Origin: Marisa cornuarietis
Lineage: Eukaryota > Mollusca > Gastropoda > Architaenioglossa > Ampullariidae
DNA: 64,000 bases
Direction of reading: 5' to 3'
Assembly: GCA_004794655.1 (NCBI GenBank)
Contig: SMMW01000211.1
Location: 248,001-312,000, forward strand
The position numbers were made by a program, and so were the translations under genes. Each line of letters opens with the position of its first letter. The stretch's first letter is position 1. The notes below the pieces were generated by a model. That model saw only the letters and a program-made list of their open reading frames with translations. It searched no databases and had not been told where the DNA came from. Positions 24,468 through 35,663 of the stretch are shown here, piece by piece.

Positions 24468-26256
24468 CTGAGAATGACAAAGAATCAGCAAGCTAACACA
24501 TTCCACATCAATTCACCTTAAAAAAATTAAGCTTGTATTTCTAATACGAACTACACCACTCTAAGGTAACACTGCAGTTTTTAAGTGAAGTTTATAGTGA
24601 ATAAGCATGATGTGATGCATGCTGAGTAAGCAAGGTGTTTTATGCTCAGCTGAGTCACTTGATCCCTGCTCTTGTGTATCTTTATAGACTTGGTGGAATA
24701 CTGTTTTCACACTGCCATGAACGGGTGCAGAAGCTCCAGATGGAAAGATGAAGCCAGTCAGGAGAGAGGGTGAAATGCAAATGATCTTTAGTTTCAACCT
24801 AACAATGTCTTCAACTGACCAATCAAGAGATTTCAATAACATTAACACATACAGAACATTTAGACACCATTCTTTAACACCCATGATCTACAATCACTGG
24901 AAAAATAGTGATAAAATATGATTCAGGTCCCTGGCCTGAGCGTTCTTATTTTACAACTGATAATTGTTGTTAATATAGAATCACGCCAAGCATGAGGTCA
25001 GGGCTGGGTCTGAGCATCCTCTGCATTGAGATTCCACAAAAGTTAATTCTACTTACAGTATGATATAGGTAACTAAGACATGGGCTTGAATTTCCAGTTC
25101 TAAAGACATCAGTGAAGTGTGAAGTAAGATCATAATGACTTGATAAATCCCACTGAGATACGACCGTCTATGTTACATAAACTGAGGAATGATCTCCTGG
25201 CAGTGTTTAAGACGGTGGGATGATGGCCTCCTAGTGATTTCATGTGGGAAAGTGAGGTTCCTGTTAGGTTGAGAGGGTCACCTATTAAAGTGCACTTTGG
25301 GATCACCTCAGACAATACTGCCTGACGAAAGCAGATGCTTAATATAGGAGTTAGTGACAGCCAAAGCACTTATCAAACACAATATTGTTGAATCAGTCAG
25401 GTGAACACATCCACCTGCTTTCCAAGGGATATAGGTACAAGCCACTTGGGCATGTGTGCTCTATGCGGTCTTGCCTAGATAGAGGAAGAATCTTCAGCTT
25501 GGGCATTACAATGTTTTGCACAGTTCTATAGTGCTTAGCTCCTTTAGGATGTTCAGTTGTGCATATTGATTCTCAATGTTAGTCTTTGCAGTGATAACCG
25601 GTCTTAACTGAGTCTAATCAAATTCAACCCACACTTCAGCATAAAACTAATGGTCACATTTTCCCATCATTAGCTAATAAACTGTTTACAAAGCAGAAAT
25701 TAGTGGTAGCACCATAAAGTTAACACAGATTTTCATCACATAAACCATGTATAATCACAATTCTCATTCATCCATCTGAAGGCAACAGTATACAAAAGCT
25801 TTGCCTTGATTAGATGAGGTGACAGGAGGTGTGATCCAGAGGCTGTGGTGGTACACAACTCACAAGCATGTCAATCAACCTCTGAATGCTCACCAGTACA
25901 GAGATATCCTATTTTTATTCTTAGTGAATACACTGGTCACAGACTTTGAGACGGATCTTTTTAACTCCATGGTAATTATGGTAGGACAGTCCTTTCCTTC
26001 TTATTTACAACAGCATATGACATGTCAAGTTCAGGTCTGACACAGACTGATCTGTGACGTACATTGCCACTGATTTGCAGACTTTGATTGAGTATAATAA
26101 TGATGATAATACAAACAGATTTATTATAAAAGTTTAATGTTGATGACCACTATTTTCTTGCTACCATTTCCAAACTATTAAAGGGAAAAAGCAAATCAAC
26201 TGGTAAGCTGAAAACAAGGATGACAAACATCTGAAAAAGAAGTACACGATAATTAC
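24468..26256 (-). other. Dystrophin intron between exons 17 and 18
   Basis: 1.79 kb. No array, known element or conserved frame was recognised. Open frames at 24561-24884 and 25130-25369 (minus) have no domain resemblance and are likely chance. Confidence 0.6.
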
Positions 26257-26604
26257 CTGGGCACTCGCCTCAAGGTTATCTGAGAAATCGCTGCCTTGCA
26301 ATCTGCCTTTGGTGGAGATGGTGTTCTCAAACATGGACAGTTTGTGCTGTACATTCTCGTATGCTAGCATAAACTGTGAGGCCCCAACTGTCTTGGGGTG
26401 GGAGGAGTCTTGAGAAGGAGATACTGTCTTAGGGTATGGGGATTCTGAGGAGGGAAACATTGTTTCTGAGTGAGATGAATTTTGGGTAGCAACAGTCTGG
26501 GTGAGAGGGGATTCTACAGAGGAAGATGTTATCTTTACAGGCTGTGGTGATGTCACCTTGTAATCAGAAGACGAGGTTATTTCCTGTTGCTGTGGTCTCT
26601 TGGT
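26257..26604 (-). CDS. DMD: Dystrophin rod exon 17 of window, Ser/Thr/Pro-rich insert
   Basis: 348 bp, 116 residues, phase 0 both ends, twice the size of its neighbours. It starts TKRPQQQEITSSSDYKV. About 75 residues rich in Ser, Thr, Pro and Gln follow, with near-repeats such as SPYPKTVSPSQDSSHPKTV. The last third looks helical: LAYENVQHKLSMFENTISTK, ending DNLEASAQ. At this position vertebrate dystrophin has the region TGKASIPLKELEQFNSDIQK. The insert resembles a flexible hinge rather than a spectrin helix. The acceptor GTTTTTAAAG is chosen because it keeps the frame. The donor is GTAATT. Confidence 0.88.
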
Positions 26605-27888
26605 CTTTAAAAACAAACAGATGTCAATCATCCACAAAGCTGAACCAATAGCAATGCACATGATTCATGTGAAGTAAAATAATAAAAATAGCAAACAAAC
26701 AGTGATCAGCCTAGTTCGCTTCATGCCCAAATATATTACCTTACACCATCAAATTCTCTAGAGAGGACGATCATCACCTTGACATTTTTTGAATATCCTG
26801 GGGGTGTTCCCCATCTATTTACATGGAGCGGATGGTTTGCAGAATGCAAATATGGAAAATATGCAACAACAGGAAAGAGAATAAGAGAAGAAACCACAGT
26901 ACCCATAAGAGATATTTTGTCATAAATTGTTCTCTTCAAGGGCTACATTAAGCATCTATTGCATTTTTTTTTTATTTGAAAGCACTACAAAATTACTGCT
27001 AGGCTGATGCCTGTTTGATATTAGAGACAGCTATTCATGGCCAGTTTTAACACTGATTTCCACTATCAAAAGTTAAAGTGACAACATGAAGGACTATATA
27101 TATATATATTCCAATTCTCTAATAAAATACTGACTTAGTTTTGTATATTTGTGTTGTGTGAAAAGAATGTCATGGTTTATGGTCAGGTCACTAGTATGAA
27201 ACTTCCGTGCAAGTGTTTTATGATTTAAGAAAAACTCTCTAATTCTGTGTGAATTATTGCTATCTTTATTGTACCCCTGTGTGTGTATATATATATATTT
27301 ATATATTTCTGAATACATCAAACTTTCAACTGAACCAAGTAAAATATTTGCATCAAAGGATGGCTGTCTGCATCTTTCATTGATATTACAACTGAATGAA
27401 CATAACCGAAGTTAGGCTGCATAGCTATACATAACATGTTCACAGCTAGGCTGCATAGCACCACATAACATGAAGTATTTAACAGCATAACAAAGTAAGC
27501 TTTACTTATTCATGATATGATATGATACGATATGATTGTAACTTGCCCACTTCTTTTTTCATTTTTCCTATTTTGTCACTGTTGAACTAGAGCACATTCC
27601 CATATTTAAATTGCCCACTGGGACAAATAAAGTTGGTCATTGTCATTGCCATTGGTTCATAACACCTTAAGCTGCTGGTTGTATCAAAAACATCTAACGA
27701 AATCCCAAACGTTTTAAACTATAAAATAGTATTTCGACATCTTTGTCTCTGAAGCTCAGATATCCTGTCCTGCTAAATCTCTACACAGTCTGATAAAGAT
27801 TTCAAAATACAGAAGCAACTCCTATTAAACACAAGTACCACATGACATCATTTTCTGCATCATGTAAAAGTAAGCCCTATATATTCAC
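26605..27888 (-). other. Dystrophin intron between exons 16 and 17
   Basis: 1.28 kb. TA tracts lie at 27098-27112 and 27285-27307. ATATG repeats at 27515-27535 are followed by GCCCACTGGGACAAATAAAG (27612-27631), which resembles the 3' tail of some LINEs, but no coding remnant accompanies it. Confidence 0.6.
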
Positions 27889-28050
27889 CTTAAGCATCTG
27901 AGCCACCTCCTCCCAGCACTGATTAAGATGTGTCAGTTCTGGCTCCACCATGGGAGCAAATCGACTGCTGCGTGTCATGAGGCCGATGGCAAGATCGCGA
28001 ATTTCATCCACCTGACTATGCAATTCATTCATCTGCATCAAAAGGGTCTG
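27889..28050 (-). CDS. DMD: Dystrophin rod exon 16 of window
   Basis: 162 bp, 54 residues, phase 0 both ends. QTLLMQMNELHSQVDEIRDL then RSSRFAPMVEPELTHLNQCW, ending EEVAQMLK. It matches AELNDIRPKVDSTRDQAANL and KLVEPQISELNHRFAAISHR. The acceptor has a strong pyrimidine tract (TTTCCTTTTCTGCAG) and the donor is GTGAAT. Confidence 0.96.
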
Positions 28051-28354
28051 CTGCAGAAAAGGAAAAAAAAAGATTTTCATTTGTCTGTATGGATATAACC
28101 AAGTGTGTCACACATGTATGCAGTCATCTCTGCACACACAAACACATGCCCATGCAAACTCACACCTGCTACTACTACTTGCAGCCAGAAACTACACAGT
28201 GTTCAGGGATATTTCAACTGACTTTAACCGTGACAAGCTAGGTGTTGCAGAGGTTCAAGAAAGCAAGAGATCAACATGACTGCTAGTCATGGGAGTCTGG
28301 GGGGATAGGGGTGGCACAGGCACAAGGGTGCAAGAGATCAACATGACTGCTAAC
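28051..28354 (-). other. Dystrophin intron, 304 bp
   Basis: Two copies of GCAAGAGATCAACATGACTG (28264-28283 and 28330-28349) flank a G-rich stretch just downstream of the exon 15 donor. This is a 66-bp local duplication that does not include the splice site. Confidence 0.7.
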
Positions 28355-28510
28355 CTTTATAGTCTCAGAATGAGGACTCAGCCCATGCTGGTGTTCAGAC
28401 AAACGGCTGTGTGATGTCAAGATATTCTCCGCTCGAGTTAGCCAGTCTTTCACCTTCAGAGTCTGGGACTGGAAGTCAATAAATTGTGCTTCCAGAGCCA
28501 TGTGCTCTTC
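28355..28510 (-). CDS. DMD: Dystrophin rod exon 15 of window
   Basis: 156 bp, 52 residues, phase 0 both ends. EEHMALEAQFIDFQSQTLKV then KDWLTRAENILTSHSR, ending SPHSETIK. It corresponds to HMETFDQNVDHITKWIIQAD and the DESEKKK loop. The acceptor is TTGTGACAG and the donor GTTAGC, a weaker site. Confidence 0.95.
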
Positions 28511-29773
28511 CTGTCACAACAAAAGGACAAATACAACATTTTACCGTCATTTATATATTTCTTTTGCAGAGTTTGCAATGACTACATAACCCTAACCCTC
28601 TGCCGTGTTCGCAATGACCATATCTGCCACATAAAGCCCTAACCCTAAGTCACTGAAATTCATATTTTCAAGAAAAATTAACATTCAATACATGAATCTC
28701 AAATTTAACATAGGTAACACAGCTAAAGAAAGATTAACATTCAAAACAAGAATCTGAAACATAAAATATAACAGTACATTAATTATAATAATAAATAAAC
28801 TACAGTTTCACATGGCTGCTACAAAACTATCAATAGAATCTCAACACCTGCATCACAGAAGTGTAATTACAATTAACTGTACATTAATTATGAAAATACC
28901 TTCATTTTCACATGCCTGCTACCGAACTATGAATACACTCCTGATGAACCTGCGCAATATATGTTAGTGCACCCATTTTAAGTGTCAACTAACCAGTGGG
29001 AAGGGGCAAGGTGAAATCGCTCAGCGAGCAAACAGAAAGCTTTTTCTGTCCAACAAGTGGCAGCCTACATTTTGGAATGTGCTTGCTATCTGCTATCTGC
29101 TAGGCACAGTGTGGCAAACTCATTTTTTGGCTTCTAGTACATAATTTTAGCCAATTCAAGTTTCTTCCTTTCCTAAACAAATTCCATTCAATACAACTTA
29201 CATCATTAACAGAAAATGTGATGGTGTTCAGTATTCTGTTAAGATATGACAGTGGTAATATAATCCAAAAAGATGTTATGGTATTTAACATTCTATTCCC
29301 ACAGTAGGAGTGCCAGCAAGAGGTGGTAGAAATATTATTAACTGAAAAAAACATAGCGTGCATTGTTGTACAATGCAGCACTGCATTATATGAGACAAAG
29401 TCTATAAAATGTGAGAACATGTACACAGGTATGGAATGGTGTATACTACAATGCAGCAGTGTACAGATACCAATGTTACTACTTTTGAATTAGTGTACCT
29501 CATTATAAATCAGTCAGACATCAGAGGTCTGTTGTTTTATTGTTGTTAAGGTATAGGTGCCAGGTGGCTCCTTTTGGTGACTTCTGGTTCATGAAGGTAT
29601 CAGTCTGTTGTTATTGTAGTTAATCAAAGTATGTGTACCAAGGAACTAGAGCTGGGCTTTACATCATCAAAGACCTTGTTTAAATCTGGTTTAACCTGTG
29701 AGGTTGTATTATATGTAACATCTTTCTTTGTATCATCACCCTCAGTAGAATGATTTTGTATCTTCTCCCTCAC
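28511..29773 (-). other. Dystrophin intron between exons 14 and 15
   Basis: 1.26 kb. Around 28580-28655 two imperfect copies of CCCTAACCCT occur, too few to be telomeric. Two loose copies of about 100 bp with CATTTTCACATG/CAGTTTCACATGGCTGCTAC lie at 28800-28930. Nothing else was recognised. Confidence 0.6.
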
Positions 29774-29956
29774 CTGTAGAATGCCTTTGTAGCGAGCTAG
29801 GCGCAGGGATAGTTCGGTCCAGTCCTGGTTGACGGTGTACAGCTGCTGCCGGGTGGCGCTGACATCCACCTCCTCACCGAGCGCCTGCAACTGCTGATGA
29901 AGGTCAGGGATCGACGCCAGGCCTGACTCCCGCCTCTGCATCTCCTCCATTATACC
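29774..29956 (-). CDS. DMD: Dystrophin rod exon 14 of window
   Basis: 183 bp, 61 residues, phase 0 both ends. It starts GIMEEMQRRESGLASIPDLH. Helix C carries the tryptophan in LYTVNQDWTELSLRLARYKG, and the exon ends ILQ at a GTGAGG donor. It aligns to TQKEIEKQKVHLKSITEVGE and LLNSNWIAVTSRAEEW. The acceptor is CTCTATGCAG. The exon is notably GC-richer than its surroundings. Confidence 0.95.
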
Positions 29957-30324
29957 CTGCATAGAGCACCATAATACCTGAGAGCATCATGCATCACATA
30001 CATACAAGCAACACAAAATAGCATTCACTCTGATGGACATATACATATACAAAACAAAAAATAGCATTCATTCTGATAGGCATTCCATGTTCAACAGCTG
30101 TTGAAAGTGAGAGTTCGATGCCATGCTTGTCTCCCACCTCTGCATCCTTGTCACTATGTCTTGGGTTAGGAGTACGACAATACTTGTAGGCATTGTGCAT
30201 CATGTACTTATGAGCAATATTTAGTATCATTCACTCTTACAAGCCTTTCATGTTACACTGTCAATGATGTGATCTTACATTCATGCAAGTAAAACTTGTG
30301 TAGAACAGGCAAGTTTATACCTAC
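29957..30324 (-). other. Dystrophin intron with decayed exon duplicate
   Basis: A 368-bp intron. Most of its upper part (30086-30241) is a diverged copy of 29884-30034, that is, the 5' half of exon 14 plus its flanking intron. The rest is an AT-rich spacer. Confidence 0.8.
30086..30241 (-). pseudogene. DMD: Decayed partial duplicate of dystrophin exon 14
   Basis: The minus strand encodes RMQRWETSMASNSHFQQLLN. Exon 14 has EMQRRESGLASIPDLHQQLQ at the same place. DNA similarity continues through the former acceptor into the intron (GCATCATGTACTTATGAGCA against GCATCACATACATACAAGCA, then AGCATTCACTC-like sequence). The copy has no complete helix C and no obvious donor, so it cannot replace the exon. 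Confidence 0.8.
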
Positions 30325-30489
30325 CCTAACATATGCAATTTCATCATCAATGTTGACATGTTGGGCCAGCTGCCGGCCAAGTAAGTCTGCTTCAGTTTCT
30401 TGAATAAACTCCTTCAGACTGGCAACCTCTTTCCTCAACTTGCGTGAAAGTTTGAGTGCTTTGTCAAGGTCTGCCTTGCTCTGAGTTAC
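30325..30489 (-). CDS. DMD: Dystrophin rod exon 13 of window
   Basis: 165 bp, 55 residues, phase 0 both ends. VTQSKADLDKALKLSRKLRK then EVASLKEFIQETEADLLGRQ, ending DDEIAYVR. It matches TERKQQLEKCLKLSRKMRKE. The helix A tryptophan of vertebrate dystrophin (LTEWLAA) is replaced here by Phe (LKEFIQE). The acceptor is TGTCTTTTAG and the donor GTAGGT. Confidence 0.96.
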
Positions 30490-31584
30490 CTAAAAGACAA
30501 ATACTGGCATTAAAACAATCTGACCAACTGGTTATGGTTAGTCTCACCGGTAACTGATATTACACTTATATTTACAGAAAGCACTGATTACATGACACCA
30601 TAGTATCAACTGATATTGCTCATACTAACAAAGTCAAACAATCTGATCAAATGGTAGGATTAGTAACTGATATTAGATATATAAGGTACATTAGGTAAAC
30701 AAGCCATTGTCCACATGAGCTACCAATAAACAGCCACTGTTAGCATGAACCACCAGAAAAGAGGCCACCCTCAGTTTTTCATACTGGTATTAAAAAAAAA
30801 AAACCTGTTGTGATGACAGTACAGCTAGATCCCTGTAACAGCCTGAAGCAGCAACATTTCTGTGCTGGCACAATGCCAGATGATTTACACAAAAACCACT
30901 AACTATAGCAATACAAATTGTAGTTTCTGTTAAATAAATGACAGACACAGCATGTTAAAATAAATTACTAATATTAAAAGGTATTTATGCTGCAATAAGC
31001 AACTTATATTACACAATACATAATTTTGAATGTTTTGTCGAAATCTAACCAAATTGTTAACTTTATGATGACTATCATGAAATCAATAAGTACATTAAAG
31101 GCTTATTGCTTACAAAAAGAGTTTGAAAAAGCAACTACAAAAGTATAAATGTTACTTCTATGATTAAAATAGTATGCAGTAGTAATTACATTTAGATAAA
31201 TCACTAAGGTCATACACTAAGAGTATTTCATCCACGATGCAGAGCATGCATAATGCACATTCATTGGTGGTTGAAGCAGACACGAGGGTTCAGGCTGTAA
31301 GACATTCAACTGCCTTTACCGAGACATACTAACTATAAAGATATGGGTGAAAAAGATCACTGCTCAGTAACAGATAAATTAACGGTAAATTTTAAAAAAG
31401 GGGCAGGAGAAAAGTTAGGATTATCTGCTTTCCTGATATAAGCATTACCACAATAAGGAAAACAACTGCTTATAGTGTAAGCTCAACCATCTCTGCCAGG
31501 CTTAGAAAAAAGTAACATAAAAGATGGGTGCTGCAGCATCAAGCATTGATTACGTATTAACAGATGGTGGAGAGAGACATCTAA

Positions 31585-32060
31585 GTGAGAAGGTTTGGGT
31601 TAGTCTGACTATATTGTGTAATAACAACTGGCAGAGAAAGCCTTACAAGTGAGGAGGTTAGGGCTAGTCTGACTACATTGTGTAATGTTAGGGCTAGCCT
31701 GACTACATTGTGTAATAACAATTAGCAGAGAAAGCCTTACAAGTGAGGAGGTTAGGGCTAGTCTGACTACATTGTGTAATGTTAGGGCTAGCCTGACTAC
31801 ATTGTGTAATAACAATTAGCAGAGAAAGCCTTACAAGTGAGGAGGTTAGGGCTAGTCTGACTACATTGTATAACAACTGACGGAGAAAGCCTTACAAGTG
31901 AGAAGCTGGTTGGTTGTGTGTTATGCCATGCCAGCAACTAAGGCTATAACATGGTGAACAGGTGAGAAGGTTAGAGTTAGTCTGACTACACTGTGTAATA
32001 ACAACTGACAGAGAAAGCCTTACAAGTGAGAAGATTAGCATTAGTCTGACTACATTCCTT
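31585..32060. repeat. ~60-bp minisatellite, about 8 imperfect units
   Basis: Units contain GTTAGGGCTAGTCTGACTAC, ATTGTGTAATAACAA and GCAGAGAAAGCCTTACAAG. Some units are shortened to about 30 bp, giving alternating long and short periods around 31640-31800. It is not derived from a nearby exon. Confidence 0.85.
31906..31961 (-). mobile_element. Solo SINE/LINE 3' tail, 56 bp, with 8-bp target duplication
   Basis: On the minus strand it contains TAGCCTTAGTTGCTGGCATG then GCATAACACACAACCAACC, the shared tail of the SINE and the RNase H LINE in this window. GTGAGAAG flanks it on both sides (31898-31905 and 31962-31969). It splits the surrounding minisatellite, so it landed after the array formed. 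Confidence 0.75.
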
Positions 32061-32271
32061 TTGTCCTCCATACTCCAATTACCACTATAACAATTATTCA
32101 CAATAAAACGAAAAACATTTTGAAATGCACTGCAATATGCACATGCAAATTAAGCACCAAACACCCACAGCCAATATGGACTCTCTTATGTCAATAAAGG
32201 TGCAGGCAGATCAACAGAACTTGAGGTGAATGAGGAAGGGCTATAGTCAGGTGTTAGTGGGAGATGAGTAC

Positions 32272-32427
32272 CTGTGCCCCGAGGTCATTATAGAGCTGTT
32301 TTATGGCGTCCAGCTGTTTGCTAAGTTTCTCAGGGAAGTCTACCTGTTTTCTTTCCACAATCTGCCGTCCTGTCTTGAGAACGTATTCCACCTCGCACTT
32401 CAGTTCACTCATTGTTTTATAGTGTTT
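32272..32427 (-). CDS. DMD: Dystrophin rod exon 12 of window
   Basis: 156 bp, 52 residues, phase 0 both ends. [17 protein letters not shown] then [18 protein letters not shown], ending LYNDLGAQ. It matches SLSEVKSEVEMVIKTGRQIV and LHYNELGAKV nearly residue for residue. The acceptor is TTTGCTAACAG and the donor GTACTC. Confidence 0.97.
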
Positions 32428-34473
32428 CTGTTAGCAAAATGTTATGCAAGCATTATCTTCAATAATGAAACAAAGAGTTTGTAAATTATAGTCCAGTCTA
32501 ACTGGCAGACTCCTATTTGTATGGATAGAAAAGAAGAAGATGTGTGTGTGTGTGTGTGTACATACACATGCAAGCATGCTTTTGACCAACTGCTGCCATG
32601 GAATGGTGCCAAGGCTGTACATCTGGGTTACTTTTCCAGAATTGCTGTTTTTCTCCCCTCTAATCTACTTTGTCAAGTGTCAAATAGGATTTTGTTCAGT
32701 TATTGGTTACACCTGTAATTAAATGCCATAAGAGTCAATCACTCACAGATAATTTGGGAGTCTGCTTTATTTGCGTAGTTCTCCTTTTATGTGAACCACA
32801 AGGATCATAACCATGAAGCGCATAGTGCTGCCTCAATAAACATTGTTCTAACTGTAATTATTTTTTCATTTAATAATAACTAATCGAGATCATAATATTG
32901 AGGTAGATCTCTCTGATCAATATGCATTTGTAAGTAAAGCTACTTGGGACTGTCACAGCTGAATGAAAAACTGCAGAATACTTTCAAGATGATCTTATAG
33001 CTAAACATCTGGAAGAAGTTAGGAAATGACAGACAAATATTTTACAATGCCTTCTCACCTGATGACAGGGACCTACACACAACATCACAATCTATAATAT
33101 GTAACTACTCTTCTTTACGAGTGCAGAGGACATGGCATAACTTTAGTGGGTGTGTGAAAAAAACAGTGTGCTTGTGTGTGTGTGTGTGTGTGTGAAAACA
33201 TGCATGCATCTGTGTGTGTGAAAACATGCATGCATCAATGTGTATGTTCATGTAGAAATGTAAGTATGCTGTACACAGCTGTGCACTGTGTCTAAAGGAA
33301 ATGGACTTGGAAGGAAATGGAAGTATTTACCAAACATCAAGTTCAGCCAATGACTAAACCTGCAGCAAATGTTTCAGTCAAAAGATTGAGCAATGTAATA
33401 GTACAACATCTTCCAATCCTTTATCCCTACACTTCTTACATTATGCCCACTGCACTCAACAAACAAACAAACAAACAAACAAAAAACGGTGATTGATGCC
33501 CCAAGTTTCTGATCAGCTGTTAGACCCTACTTCCTAACTAAATGCTATATGGCGACTACTACTTTCAGCCTTCTGCCCTTGACTCATACCGTCTACTAAA
33601 CTACCTCATGCTACTGTCTAGGATTCTGTCGCTGCAGTCTGAATAAAGGATTCTTGTTAATGAAATTTTATCCCTATATCATCAGCTGTCTTCTTTTCTT
33701 CTTCTCCAGTTGTAGGGGAGACAATGCCATGCAGCACAGGTGAGCTCACACCAGCGAGGCGGGTCTTGCGCCTGCTGAGAAGGTCCTCCAGCGGACAGCA
33801 GGTTCACTTCTTAACCTCAGTCACCACCTTTTCTTTTGCTTTTCATCTTCAACATAAACCATTCACAGGACTGTCTTCAGCAAAGTGTCATGTCAGATGA
33901 CATGACTGAGCCCCACCAGCTTCCACTGTTTGACAGTATGAAGCAAAGGACCCTGGTAGATGAAGTCTGTCATCTTTTGCTCCCTGTAGGAGATTCAAAG
34001 GAGTCTCTTAAAGTACCTCATTTCTATTGCCTTGATCTGTTTCTCAGATTCCTACAGCAAGATCCACGTGTTCCCTCTCTAAAGCATGACTGCGACAATG
34101 AGAGACTTGTAAAGCCTGAACTTGTAAAGCTGACAATCCTGCTATCCCAAATCTTGTTGAACCTGGCCATCAGCTGTGACAGGATTTATAATCTGGACAC
34201 TTGTAGAGTGTAATACTACACAGTCATCTGTGAACACAGAACTATTGTTCTCTCTTCATCAGCACAAACCAGTGTTATCATCTGTCCAACATAATGTAAG
34301 AACCCTCCTAAAAACCACTGTTTCTAGCAACATATTGCTGCAGTGGATAGAAAACACACAGCCATAAACAAAATTAAACACTGCAGATAGCTTGAAACAC
34401 AAGCATGAGTCCTTAAATGTTACAAGATTAAATACAGAAGCTGAACTCTCCATACAAGCATCACATCACTTAC
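32428..34473 (-). other. Dystrophin intron between exons 11 and 12
   Basis: The intron is 2.05 kb. It holds TG tracts at 32540-32557 and 33174-33195, an AAAC tract at 33460-33484 and a decayed RTE-like LINE (33690-34215). The remainder is unassigned AT-rich sequence. Confidence 0.7.
33690..34215 (-). mobile_element. RTE-like LINE fragment, decayed
   Basis: The minus strand gives, across frameshifts and stops, MARFNKIWDSR, then KLYKSLIVAVML, then QIKAIEMRYFKRLL and ISYREQKMTDFIYQ. This is the post-RT carboxyl region usual in RTE-type and related elements (AMARLNKIW, YGCETW, RIQAFEMKC, ISYKEHKTN). No active-site region is present. The family call is by motif style. Confidence 0.72.
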
Positions 34474-34647
34474 CATGCATGCATCATGTCGCTCCTGTAT
34501 GGCCTGAGGGTCATCCGACGGCACCTCCAGCAGGTGGATTCTCTCTTGGATGCTGTCCAGCTCACGCTTCACATGGCTCAGTTTGGGTTCAAATTCTGCT
34601 GGCCGTTGGAACTTGCGAAACTTCATCATCACTTCAGCAAAATGTTT
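34474..34647 (-). CDS. DMD: Dystrophin rod exon 11 of window
   Basis: 174 bp, 58 residues, phase 0 both ends. It opens KHFAEVMMKF then RKFQRPAEFEPKLSHVKREL. This is the most diagnostic stretch in the window: human dystrophin has MKFRLFQKPANFEQRLQES at the equivalent point. The exon ends QERHDACM at a consensus GTAAGT donor. The acceptor is CTCTTCACAG. Confidence 0.97.
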
Positions 34648-35267
34648 CTGTGAAGAGAACAAGAGGACTGCATCATTTCCCAATGACAAAGTAAACATCA
34701 CATTTACCTTCGCAAATAAAATAATGTATCACAGTGACAACAACACAAAGTAAACATCACATATACCTAGGCAAATAAAATAATGTATCGCAATGACAAC
34801 AACAGACACATGCTGCTGCCCATAAAATTTACACTTTTCATGATTTTTTTAAACTTATTTTTACTGCCTCAGCAACAAATCAAGATGAAGAGATACAGAC
34901 CATGGCCATCAAGTCAGGCCAATACTCATGTTAGAAAAAATCAAAACTGAAGATTAGGTATATCAATGGATTTAAAATTACGCTTGTCATGCTTGAAAAA
35001 TATAACTGCCACTGGAGAAATTGAAGGAAAACATTAGATTGGAGTGGTGGTGAGAGGAGATTTTAAAAGACAACTTATTCATGTTTATATTTTGTCTCAA
35101 ACATCTCATGTTTGATCAATTTTATCTTTGAATGCAAAATCATTTCTCTATAAAGACCCAGTCTGTAACTGTCTTTATGCTACAGTGATCGAGTTGAACA
35201 AGGAGTTTTCTCAGCAATAAATCTATGACTAAGGATGTAAAATCTAATAAAGAACATTCTATAGCAA
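34648..35267 (-). other. Dystrophin intron between exons 10 and 11, upper part
   Basis: Two direct copies of about 60 bp (AAGTAAACATCACAT, CAAATAAAATAATGTATC, TGACAACAACA) lie at 34689-34805, close to the exon 11 acceptor. Positions 34806-35267 show nothing I can name. Confidence 0.6.
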
Positions 35268-35663
35268 TTCTTTTGAGAGAAACTCGCCTTTAAGCATCAT
35301 ATCTGTTGTTAATTATTATATTGAGAGAAACACACCTTTCAAAGCTGTATCATCGTATATTATTATTATTTTAATGAAATTCACCTTCACAGCTGTGTCT
35401 GTTGTTTATTATTATTTTGAGAGAAACTTACATTTAAGAGCTTTATATCTTTGTTATCATTATTTTGAAACAAACACCATTAAGAGCTGTATTTGTTTAT
35501 TATTAGTATTCTTTTGAGGGAAACTCACCTTTAAGAGCTGTATCTGTTAATTATTATAATGAAAGAAACTCATCATTAAGAACTGTATCTGTTTATTATT
35601 ATTATTATTTTAAAGAAACTCACCTTCAGAATTGTTATTATTATTATTTAGAGAGAAACTCAC
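35268..35663 (-). repeat. Decayed array of exon 10's 5' splice site, ~8 copies
   Basis: On the plus strand, blocks resembling GAGAGAAACTCACCTTTAAG then AGCTGTATCTGTT are separated by ATT-rich spacers. They start near 35275, 35323, 35373, 35420, 35467, 35516, 35561 and 35612, and the exon's own junction at 35651-35690 is the next in the series. On the coding strand each resembles ACAGATACAACTCTTAAAG followed by GTGAGTTTCTCTC. Several copies have lost the donor GT. Confidence 0.88.

Larger units (their letters stand above)
30490..32271 (-). other. Dystrophin intron between exons 12 and 13
   Basis: 1.78 kb. 31585-32060 holds a tandem array interrupted by a short SINE/LINE tail. 30500-31580 is unassigned AT-rich sequence with an A-run at 30792-30802. 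Confidence 0.7.

Noticed and set aside
27612..27650. LINE insertion judged from a GGGACAAATAAAG tail
   Set aside because: No coding remnant or target duplication adjoins it; kept only as a note in the intron description.
28580..28655. Interstitial telomeric repeat (CCCTAA)
   Set aside because: Only two imperfect double units; consistent with chance.
33836..34213. 125-codon plus frame as a gene
   Set aside because: It is the antisense of an RTE-like LINE remnant.
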